From Pseudomonadota bacterium (GTDB taxonomy: Bacteria > Pseudomonadota > Gammaproteobacteria > Burkholderiales > Burkholderiaceae_C): 6,053 bases of DNA. Location: assembly GCA_023436025.1 (NCBI GenBank), contig JAEZKX010000172.1, positions 1 to 6,053 on the forward strand. Direction: 5' to 3'. The notes under the pieces were generated by a model that was not told the DNA's origin, did no database searches, and saw only the letters and a list, made by a program, of their open reading frames with translations. The translations under genes were made by a program, and so were the position numbers. This document shows, in pieces, positions 1 through 5,193 of the stretch (position 1 is the first letter of the stretch; the number at the start of each line of letters is the position of its first letter).

Positions 1-66
1 GGCGCCGCCTGCCGCCGCCAGGCCGCCGGTGAGCCAGCGGCGCCGGATCGTGTCAGGACCTGGCAT
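1..66 (-). CDS. Start of a putative Tat-exported protein (partial, runs off left edge)
   Basis: Reading leftward from an ATG at 66, an open frame of 22 codons continues to the window edge and reads MPGPDTIRRRWLTGGLAAAG followed by Gly-Ala. The run of three arginines, then Trp-Leu, then a small hydrophobic Gly/Ala-rich stretch matches a twin-arginine (Tat) signal peptide, so the product is probably exported folded to the periplasm. The start lies inside the last codons of the sulfatase, a 14-base overlap in a different frame, which suggests co-transcription and translational coupling. No good Shine-Dalgarno precedes the ATG, and no other ATG is available in this frame close by. The mature domain is outside the window, so function cannot be assigned. 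A sulfatase-maturation or partner protein is possible but is only a guess from position. Confidence 0.55.
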   Translation of the reverse strand, partial: MPGPDTIRRRWLTGGLAAAGGA

Positions 67-2227
67 GGCTGGGTGCGCAGCGCGTGCCCTGGTTGCGGCG
101 GACGATGTCGCCGTCGGCCGCGTCGGTACGGCCGTCGAACAGGAAGTCGTAGACGCTCGACAGGCCCCAGGTGCGCGCGATGCGTTCCCAGTTGGACAGG
201 TCCTCGCCGTCGACCACGCCGTCGCGGTTGCCGTCGCCCGGGCAGGGCGGCTCGGAGGCGAGCATCTGCGCCAGCTGCGCCTGCAGCCGTTCGTAGGCCG
301 CCTGCGCGTCGGGCGCGAGCGGCGAGCGCAGCAGGTCGTGCTGCGGGTCGTCCAGCAGCGGCGCCGGCACGGCCTGGTCGACGCGGAAGAACTCCTCGGC
401 CACTTCCTCGCTGCAGCTGTCCGCGGCGACGTCGTAGCGCTCGGTGGTGTTGCGCACCAGCTTGAAGTCCGCGTCGCGCAGTGCCGTGGACACGCGCGGC
501 AGGATCGTGTAGGGCGCGCTGCCCGCCTTGTGCCGCGCCTGGTTGACGGCGCAGCAACTGCCGTAGCCGGCGCCGCCGTTGGGGACCACGGCCGCATCGG
601 TGTAGCCCTTGCCCCACCACACGCCGTTGTTGTCCTCGCACACGCTCTTGGACACCGGGATCTGCGTGCAGCTCGAGCCGCCGATCACGCACGGGCCGTT
701 GCGCCCGCCGTTGGCCTGCATGTTGGAGCCGGACATCGAGAAGTTGATGGTGCGCAGGCTCGGCTGCCCCGGCTGCGTGAGGTAGGGCAGCAGGCCCACC
801 GAGTCCAGCGTGCGCGGCACCGCCCGGTGCACGTCGATGCCGGCCAGTTCGCCGAAGAACTGGAACAGGTCGACGGCGTTGACCATGTGCTCCACCGCGC
901 GACCCGGCGCGGCCACCTGCGGCCCCGCGACGATCAGCGGAACCCAGGCGCCGGTCTGGTAGGCCGTGCCCTTGGCGCGCTGGCTGTTGAACGGCAGCTT
1001 CACCGCCGGGCCCAGCGAGCCGTTGTCGCCGACGATCACGATCACCGTGTTGGCCGCTCGCGGGTCGTAGCGCAGTCGGCCGGCGGCGTCGCGGCTGGCC
1101 AGCCCCGTCTCCACCAGGATGCGGCCGAACTCGGTGTCCATCGCCTCCGTCATCTGGTCCTGGATGGCGCGCCCGTGCAAGGGGTTGGCGCAGTCCAGCA
1201 CGTTGCCCGACAGGCGCGGGCTGCTTTGCGGCGTCAGCCGCTTGGGCGCGAACTGCCACGGCGTGTGGGCGGCCGAGAAGCTCACGGTTGCCATCCACGG
1301 CTGGCCCGGCGGGCGGGTGCGGATCCAGTCGATGGCGGCGTCGGCTTCGAGCGTGGTGCGGTAGCCGCGCGCGCGCGGGTCGGTGAGCGGCAGTTCCTGC
1401 GCGCGGCCGTCCTTCACGATCACGAGCGGCGACACGTAGTAGCCGTTCTCGCGCCCGAAGTCGAGGTCGACGCCGGCGGGCAGCGCCTGCCCGCAAGCGT
1501 GGCGGTCGACGAACAGGCCGCCGCGCGCCAGGCATTGCAGCCCGTTGCTGTCCTCTTGCGGTTGCGCCGGGGGCAGGTCCTCGCAGCGGCCGTCGGCGAA
1601 GTGGCAGGAACCCGGCAGGTGGTGCGCGTAGAAGCCGCAGCTGTGGCTGCGTGCGTTCGCCGGATCGAGCCCGCCGGCCGTGGTGTCGATGGAGCCCGGC
1701 AGGCCGCTGAGCCAGCCGTGGAAATGGTCCCAGCCCAGTGCCGCCGGCGCGGTGGGGCCGGCCTCGTTGTGTTCGGGGCCGCCGAGGTGGTATTTGCCGA
1801 ACAACCCGCTCTGGTAGCCGGCCGGCCGCAGCAGCTTCGGCACGGTGACTTCGTAGGGGGAGAGGTGGGAATTGGCCAGGTCGTCGGGCCCGATGGCCTG
1901 GTGGATGCCGGTGCGGAAGGGGTAGCGGCCGGCGAAGAAGGCGGCGCGTCCCGGCGAGCATTCGGGCATCGACCAGGTATTGCGAAAGCGCACGCCGGCC
2001 GCGGCGACGGCCTCGATGTTGGGCATGGGCGGCGGCGTCGCCCCCCCATAGCCGAATGCCGCCACCTGGTCGATGCCGACATCGTCCATCACCACGAACA
2101 GGATGTTGGGCCGCGCAGGGTCGGCGCTGCCCGGGCCGGCCCCGGTGCCGCCGCCGCCCCCGCAGGCGGACAGCACGACGGCGAGCGCAGGCGCAAGCAG
2201 GGCGAGGAAGGAGGTTCGGTGGGACAT
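53..2227 (-). CDS. Type I sulfatase, lipoprotein, with dockerin-like calcium-binding tail
   Basis: A 724-residue sulfatase (alkaline-phosphatase-like fold) that should hydrolyse a sulfate ester in the periplasm or at the outer membrane; the substrate is unknown. Residues 1-22 are a lipoprotein signal ending in lipobox LSAC (Cys22), followed by a poly-Gly linker. Gly rather than Asp at +2 favours outer-membrane sorting. The family's catalytic residues are all visible: metal ligands Asp48-Asp49, the formylglycine site C90-S-P-G-R94, Lys145 and His147 (GKYHLG), His321 (HTPW), Asp401-Asn402 (GDNG) and Lys419 (KGT). Pro is followed by Gly rather than the usual Ser/Thr/Ala, but the CxPxR core is intact. 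Apart from Cys22 and Cys90 there are 14 cysteines, clustered at 197-245 and 513-559, suggesting disulfides. Residues 664-705 hold dockerin/EF-hand-like loops. The chosen ATG gives the signal peptide and follows GAGGA by 8 bases; upstream codons in this frame overlap other genes. It depends on a formylglycine-generating enzyme not seen here. Confidence 0.95.
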   Translation of the reverse strand: MSHRTSFLALLAPALAVVLSACGGGGGTGAGPGSADPARPNILFVVMDDVGIDQVAAFGYGGATPPPMPNIEAVAAAGVRFRNTWSMPECSPGRAAFFAGRYPFRTGIHQAIGPDDLANSHLSPYEVTVPKLLRPAGYQSGLFGKYHLGGPEHNEAGPTAPAALGWDHFHGWLSGLPGSIDTTAGGLDPANARSHSCGFYAHHLPGSCHFADGRCEDLPPAQPQEDSNGLQCLARGGLFVDRHACGQALPAGVDLDFGRENGYYVSPLVIVKDGRAQELPLTDPRARGYRTTLEADAAIDWIRTRPPGQPWMATVSFSAAHTPWQFAPKRLTPQSSPRLSGNVLDCANPLHGRAIQDQMTEAMDTEFGRILVETGLASRDAAGRLRYDPRAANTVIVIVGDNGSLGPAVKLPFNSQRAKGTAYQTGAWVPLIVAGPQVAAPGRAVEHMVNAVDLFQFFGELAGIDVHRAVPRTLDSVGLLPYLTQPGQPSLRTINFSMSGSNMQANGGRNGPCVIGGSSCTQIPVSKSVCEDNNGVWWGKGYTDAAVVPNGGAGYGSCCAVNQARHKAGSAPYTILPRVSTALRDADFKLVRNTTERYDVAADSCSEEVAEEFFRVDQAVPAPLLDDPQHDLLRSPLAPDAQAAYERLQAQLAQMLASEPPCPGDGNRDGVVDGEDLSNWERIARTWGLSSVYDFLFDGRTDAADGDIVRRNQGTRCAPSHARS
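136..237 (-). other. Dockerin/EF-hand-like calcium-binding tail of the sulfatase
   Basis: This is a domain within the sulfatase, around residues 664-697 and extending to 705. The first loop, DGNRDGVVDGED (664-675), places Asp, Asn, Asp, Val, Asp and Asp at loop positions 1, 3, 5, 7, 9 and 12, a full dockerin/EF-hand calcium pattern. The second, ending DGRTDAAD (698-705), keeps positions 1, 5, 9 and 12 (Asp694, Asp698, Asp702, Asp705), but position 3 is Leu696, so it is degenerate. The duplicated arrangement resembles type I dockerins. No cohesin is visible, so a stabilising calcium site is likelier than cellulosome-style docking. Confidence 0.65.
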
Positions 2228-2235
2228 CGGTGGGA

Positions 2236-2240
2236 TCCTC
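2236..2240 (-). promoter_or_regulatory. Shine-Dalgarno of the sulfatase, overlapping the upstream stop
   Basis: On the minus strand GAGGA lies 8 bases before the sulfatase ATG and shares bases with the TGA stop of the small lipoprotein frame (TGAGGA). Ribosomes finishing the upstream frame would end on this site, so the two genes look translationally coupled. It also fixes the sulfatase start at 2227. Confidence 0.7.
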
Positions 2241-2454
2241 AGGGAGCGGCGCGGCCGCAGCGCCGCCCCAGGTTGCGTTCGATCGTGGCGCGGTCCGCGG
2301 TGTCGGCGTTGCGCACGGCGCGCTCGGCAGGATGTCCATGGGCTCGCCGCCTTGCGCCTGCAGGTGCGCGATTGTGGGAGCCGCCGCAGGCGGCGAGCAG
2401 CAACAGCCCCGCCATGGCGAAGCCCTGGGCCACACTGCGCGGACCATGCGTCAT
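2239..2454 (-). CDS. Putative small lipoprotein (71 aa) upstream of the sulfatase
   Basis: An unrecognised 71-residue frame beginning MTHGPRSVAQ, with a hydrophobic segment GFAMAGLLLLAAC ending in a good lipobox (LAAC, Cys23) and then GGS. It would be exported and lipidated at Cys23, leaving a basic, Arg-rich mature part of about 48 residues. The start is supported by AGGAGG six bases upstream, and the stop is only 11 bases before the sulfatase start. Codon use is odd. Codons 43-71 have G or C at 27 of 29 third positions, but codons 30-42 have only 4 of 13, and one alternative frame over that stretch reads well (QAQGGEPMDILP). A pair of compensating frameshifts, or an inserted repeat, may have altered the middle. 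A REP-like palindrome overlaps the lipobox codons. It may be a real small gene, a degraded one, or a leader frame coupling translation of the sulfatase. Confidence 0.5.
   Translation of the reverse strand: MTHGPRSVAQGFAMAGLLLLAACGGSHNRAPAGARRRAHGHPAERAVRNADTADRATIERNLGRRCGRAAP
2342..2398. repeat. 11-bp perfect inverted repeat with 35-bp spacer
   Basis: The arms are GCTCGCCGCCT (2342-2352) and its reverse complement AGGCGGCGAGC (2388-2398). The right arm is shared with the REP-like palindrome, so two alternative hairpins are possible. The spacer and left arm coincide with the stretch of the small lipoprotein frame where codon use is abnormal, as would follow if a REP doublet (REPIN-like) had been inserted. 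Confidence 0.4.
2374..2398 (+). repeat. REP-like palindrome inside the small lipoprotein frame
   Basis: The plus strand reads TGTGGGAG and then a 6-bp stem GCCGCC/GGCGGC with loop GCA (2380-2394). A GGAG head followed by a GC-rich palindrome is the architecture of REP elements, and the stem arms match those of the intergenic repeat at 2551-2566. On the minus strand the same bases encode the Ala-Ala-Cys-Gly-Gly lipobox region. In so GC-rich a genome chance is possible. Confidence 0.4.
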
Positions 2455-2460
2455 CCCCAC

Positions 2461-2466
2461 CCTCCT
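2461..2466 (-). promoter_or_regulatory. Strong Shine-Dalgarno of the small lipoprotein frame
   Basis: AGGAGG on the minus strand, six bases before the ATG at 2454. It is the best ribosome binding site in the window and the main argument that the small frame is translated. Confidence 0.65.
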
Positions 2467-2528
2467 GCATCGTTGTGCGCCGCGGGTGCCCGCAGCGCGC
2501 GCATGTTCCCGCGCCCGCCGCCGCGTGG

Positions 2529-2571
2529 GAATACCATGGCCATGGTAGGAGCCGCCGGCTGGCGGCCCGCG
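2529..2571 (+). repeat. Structured intergenic repeat, copy A (REP-like, 43 bp)
   Basis: The unit starts with GAATACCATGGCCATGGTAG, which contains the perfect 16-bp palindrome TACCATGGCCATGGTA (2532-2547). It continues with a hairpin of stem GCCGCC/GGCGGC and loop GGCT (2551-2566), and ends with CCCGCG. It lies in the 125-bp gap between the kinase stop and the small lipoprotein start. It shares its ends and spacing with copy B at 5113-5155. The GTAG tetranucleotide just before an imperfect palindrome is typical of REP sequences mobilised by RAYT (TnpA-REP) transposases. No run of T follows the hairpin on either strand, so it is not a standard intrinsic terminator, although it could stall polymerase or protect mRNA ends. 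Confidence 0.6.
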
Positions 2572-2579
2572 TGCAGGGA

Positions 2580-4379
2580 TCAGGCCTGTTGCGGCAGCCG
2601 CAGCGGCAGGCTGAGGACGAGGCGCGCGCCCCCCGACTCCCAGGCTTCGATCGCCACCGCGCCCCCGAGCTGCGCCGCGCGCCGGCGCATGTTGTCCAGG
2701 CCGCGGCCGCCCGGCTGCGAGGCGAAGGGCGCGCCGTCGTTGGTGACCACGATGCGCGCGCCATCGGCGCCCTCGGGCTCGCCGACGATCGCGATGCGCG
2801 CCGCCTGGCCGTGCCGGATGGCGTTGGTGACGGCTTCCTGCACGATGCGCAGCACGTTGAGCACGTGCGCGGGCGTCACGCCCGACACTTCCGGCAGCCG
2901 CGCGATCGACCATTCCAGTTCGATGTCGAGGCGCCGCAGCTGGCGCCCGAGGCGCGCGCGGAAATCCGCCAGGGCCACCGGCAGTTCGCGGTCGCCGATG
3001 TCCAGCGAGTGGATCACCAGGCGGAGGTCGTCGAGCGCCTCGCGCGCGGTGCGCTTGATCGCCGCGGCCTGCTCGCGCTCGGCCAGGGCGACGATGGACG
3101 CCAGGTGGCCGCTGAGGCCGTCATGCAGGTCGGCGGTGAGACGCTGGCGCTCCTCGAGGCGCACGCGCTGCGCGGCCTCGGCGCGCTCTTCCGCGTGCAG
3201 GCGCGCCAGCTCCTGCTCGCGTTGGTCCAGCCGCTGCACCAGGTTCGCGTTGGCCTCGTCCAGGTGCCGCAGGCTCAGGCCGAGGCGGCGCATCAGGATC
3301 ACCGAGATGCCGACCACGATCAGCGGCCGGTAGTACATCGCGAGGAACACGGGGCCATCGAGCAGGCGCGCCGCGACCGCCGCGTCGTGCACGCCCGCCG
3401 CGGCCACGAGCGCCAGCGGCAGCAGCAGCAACTGGGCTTCCTGCAGGCGCCCGCGCCATGCGCCCCAGGCCGCCAGGGCCGCGGTGGCCGCCACCGACAG
3501 CACCTGCAGCGGCGCCCCCAGCAGCAGCACCAGCCGGAAGGCGGGTACGAGGCCGGTGGCGATGAGCAGGATGCCCGCGGCGGGCACCGCCACGGTGGCC
3601 ACCTGCAGCAGGCGCGGCGGCCGGATGCCGCAGATCAGCAGCACCACCACGGGCAACGCGAGCGTGCCGCCGGTGCTGACGAGGAAGGCGTAGGGCAGCA
3701 GTTCGGGGATGCGCGGATGCAGGTCGACGAACAGCCCCGCGAAGCCGCCCATGCTGAGAACCAGCATCACGAGCAGCCACTGGAAGAGCGGCTCGCATCG
3801 GCGGTACAGGCAGGCGATGAGCAGTGCCACGCCCATCAGCAGCTGCGCCGCCAGCACCATCATGCGCAGGTGCTCCAGCAGGAACAGCCGCTGGCGGTAG
3901 TGCGGCCCCAGCTGTTCGGCCGTGCCGATGTAGGCTTCGGAGAGGTAGCCGGGCATCACGCCGACCGTGGTGACGCGCACCTCCACCGTGTTGCTTCCCA
4001 TGGCCAGCCGGTCCGGCGGCAGCACCACCAGCGCCGAGGTGCCCGACGTGACGCCGATCATCCGCGCCCGGTTGCCCGTGTCGGCCAGCGGGTGGCCGCC
4101 GACGGACACGACGGCGCGCTGCGCCAGGACAGGCAGGAACAGGAGCAGCGGCTGCTGCGGCGCGCGCGCCAGCGTGAAGTCGAGTTGGTACACGCGTTCG
4201 GCTGCGCCGCGCGGCCACGCGTGCGGCAGGGCCTGTTCCACTCCGGGCCCGCCGGCTGGCGCCAGGCGGGCGCGGTCGATGCGCAGTGCTCCCTCGGGCC
4301 GCGGCAGCTCCAGCCAATAGGGCGCGGTGGCCGCCGCCAGCAGCAGCACGGCCAGCACCAGCCACGCGAGCCGCCGCAT
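2580..4379 (-). CDS. Membrane sensor histidine kinase (HisKA_3, 7TMR-DISM-like input)
   Basis: A 599-residue inner-membrane kinase that autophosphorylates on His and passes phosphate to the response regulator encoded just upstream. In order: a signal or anchor helix (residues 4-20), a beta-rich periplasmic region (about 25-165), about seven membrane helices (about 172-364), a charged coiled coil (about 370-412), the dimerisation/phosphoacceptor helix with His419 in DLHDG, and an HATPase domain with Asn519 in EAVTNA, Asp548-Gly549, and the glycine box GGRGLDNM (557-564). The periplasmic domain plus seven-helix layout resembles 7TMR-DISM sensors; that assignment rests on architecture, not a detected homologue. 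The ATG overlaps the regulator's TGA by one base (TGATG), with no clear ribosome site of its own, so translation is probably coupled. The stimulus is unknown. The stop lies 125 bp before the sulfatase unit. Confidence 0.93.
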   Translation of the reverse strand: MRRLAWLVLAVLLLAAATAPYWLELPRPEGALRIDRARLAPAGGPGVEQALPHAWPRGAAERVYQLDFTLARAPQQPLLLFLPVLAQRAVVSVGGHPLADTGNRARMIGVTSGTSALVVLPPDRLAMGSNTVEVRVTTVGVMPGYLSEAYIGTAEQLGPHYRQRLFLLEHLRMMVLAAQLLMGVALLIACLYRRCEPLFQWLLVMLVLSMGGFAGLFVDLHPRIPELLPYAFLVSTGGTLALPVVVLLICGIRPPRLLQVATVAVPAAGILLIATGLVPAFRLVLLLGAPLQVLSVAATAALAAWGAWRGRLQEAQLLLLPLALVAAAGVHDAAVAARLLDGPVFLAMYYRPLIVVGISVILMRRLGLSLRHLDEANANLVQRLDQREQELARLHAEERAEAAQRVRLEERQRLTADLHDGLSGHLASIVALAEREQAAAIKRTAREALDDLRLVIHSLDIGDRELPVALADFRARLGRQLRRLDIELEWSIARLPEVSGVTPAHVLNVLRIVQEAVTNAIRHGQAARIAIVGEPEGADGARIVVTNDGAPFASQPGGRGLDNMRRRAAQLGGAVAIEAWESGGARLVLSLPLRLPQQA

Positions 4380-5047
4380 CACAGGCGGATCAGTCCCAGC
4401 CGCGACGCCTCGAACACGGCTTCCGACCGGTTGTTCGCTTCCAGCTTGCGGTAGATGTTCTTCACGTGCACCGGCACCGTCTGGCGCGAGATGCCCAGCT
4501 GCTGCGCCAGTTCCGCGTAGGTGAAGCCCTTGGCGATGCCCCACAGGATCTCGGTCTCGCGTGCGGTGAGGGCGGCGGCCAGCGGCCGTGGCGCGGACGG
4601 CGGCGCGTTGAGCCGGCGCACGATGACGCGCGCGATCGACGACGAGATCGGCGAGCGGCCGGCCCGCAGTTCCTCGATGGCTTCCAGCAGCTCGATCGAA
4701 TCGGCGTCCTTCAGCAGGTAGCCGGCGGCGCCGGCCTCGATCGCCTCGAGCACCGAGCGGTCGTCGGCCAGCACCGAGATCACCATGGCCTCCGCCTGCG
4801 GATTGCAGGTGCGCAAGGTGCGGATCGCCTGCGTGCCGTGGCCGTCGGGCAGGCGCAGGTCGGTGATCAGCAGGTCGACCGCGGCGGCACGCAGGTGCGG
4901 CAGCGCCTCGGCGAGCGTCGCGCACGCCGCCACCAGGCGGCCGCCCTGCCACTCCTGCAGGAGGGCCACGAAGCGCTGGCGCAGCGGCTCGTCGTCCTCC
5001 AGCAGCAGCACCCGGCATGCCGCCACTTCACCATCCTGCTTCTGCAT
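4379..5047 (-). CDS. NarL/FixJ-family response regulator
   Basis: A 222-residue DNA-binding regulator, almost certainly the partner of the overlapping kinase. The receiver domain (about 11-127) has the acidic pocket Glu17-Asp18-Asp19, phosphoacceptor Asp63 (ITDLRLPDG), the switch residue Ser91 and Lys113 (LLKD). A linker of about 25 residues leads to a LuxR-type helix-turn-helix (about 158-222) beginning LTARETEIL, with the recognition region ISRQTVPVHVKNIYRKL. Pro-Val replaces the more usual polar pair after TV, a small departure. The start is chosen because GAGGA lies 9 bases upstream, and an AAGGGG run abuts the ATG. A GTG at codon 8 is possible but less well supported. Order is regulator then kinase, joined by TGATG. 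Targets are unknown; the sulfatase cluster downstream or the operon itself are reasonable candidates. Confidence 0.95.
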   Translation of the reverse strand: MQKQDGEVAACRVLLLEDDEPLRQRFVALLQEWQGGRLVAACATLAEALPHLRAAAVDLLITDLRLPDGHGTQAIRTLRTCNPQAEAMVISVLADDRSVLEAIEAGAAGYLLKDADSIELLEAIEELRAGRSPISSSIARVIVRRLNAPPSAPRPLAAALTARETEILWGIAKGFTYAELAQQLGISRQTVPVHVKNIYRKLEANNRSEAVFEASRLGLIRL

Positions 5048-5056
5048 CCCCTTGCG

Positions 5057-5061
5057 TCCTC
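5057..5061 (-). promoter_or_regulatory. Probable Shine-Dalgarno of the response regulator
   Basis: GAGGA on the minus strand, 9 bases before the ATG at 5047, is the better-placed ribosome site. The AAGGGG that directly abuts the start is too close to work well. Confidence 0.5.
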
Positions 5062-5112
5062 GCTCCTGCGGCTGCTGCCGCCTGCCAGTGTGGCATGGCA
5101 GCGGCGGCGGCC

Positions 5113-5155
5113 GAATACCGTGTTCATGGTAGCGGGTGGCGCAGCGCTACCCGCG
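5113..5155 (+). repeat. Structured intergenic repeat, copy B (REP-like, 43 bp)
   Basis: It begins GAATACCGTGTTCATGGTAG, identical to copy A at 17 of 20 positions, and ends with the same CCCGCG after an equal 17-base middle. The middle and its flanks form a hairpin with a 10-bp stem, GCGGGTGGCG/CGCTACCCGC, including one G-T wobble, around a CAG loop (5132-5154). The stem sequence differs from copy A, but the hairpin centre falls at the same offset. Like copy A it sits just upstream of a minus-strand gene, here the response regulator, in the same orientation. No T-run follows on either strand. Confidence 0.6.
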
Positions 5156-5193
5156 CGGCTTGCGGGGCCCGTCTCTCTGCCGCCTCCAGGCTT

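Larger units (their letters stand above)
2455..2579. other. Intergenic region between kinase and small lipoprotein
   Basis: 125 bp with no coding signal. It holds structured repeat copy A and, next to the start at 2454, the AGGAGG ribosome site. I see no convincing -35/-10 pair and no hairpin followed by T residues, so whether the sulfatase genes have their own promoter or are read through from the two-component operon cannot be decided by eye. Confidence 0.6.
5048..5193. other. Intergenic region between YihY-family gene and response regulator
   Basis: 146 bp without a coding signal. It holds structured repeat copy B and the regulator's ribosome site. A short interrupted repeat, TGCCA...TGGCA (about 5083-5100), lies between them. 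A promoter for the two-component operon should lie here, but no -35/-10 pair is clear. No intrinsic terminator for the upstream gene was found. Confidence 0.55.

Noticed and set aside
29..2548. 839-codon open frame on the plus strand, antisense to the sulfatase
   Set aside because: Its translation is a low-complexity Arg/Ala/Val/Gly mixture with no domain, it mirrors the GC3-biased sulfatase codons, and the minus strand carries all sulfatase catalytic motifs.
2551..2566. Hairpin after the kinase gene as an intrinsic terminator
   Set aside because: The stem is good but no T-run follows it in the direction of transcription, and the hairpin is better explained as the core of the repeated unit.
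2228..2764. 179-codon in-frame extension upstream of the sulfatase ATG
   Set aside because: It has no homology signal, overlaps the kinase and small lipoprotein frames, and would bury the lipoprotein signal peptide inside the protein.
2073..4454. 793-codon open frame on the plus strand, antisense to the kinase
   Set aside because: The translation is Arg/Gln/His/Ala-rich without recognisable motifs; it is a frame shadow of the kinase, whose H, N and G boxes are intact on the minus strand.
4380..5018. 213-codon in-frame extension upstream of the kinase ATG
   Set aside because: It overlaps the response regulator in another frame and is Ala/Gly/Arg low complexity; the TGATG junction and the membrane anchor fix the start at 4379.
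5083..5100. Inverted repeat TGCCA...TGGCA as an operator
   Set aside because: Arms of only five bases are expected by chance at this composition and nothing else supports it.
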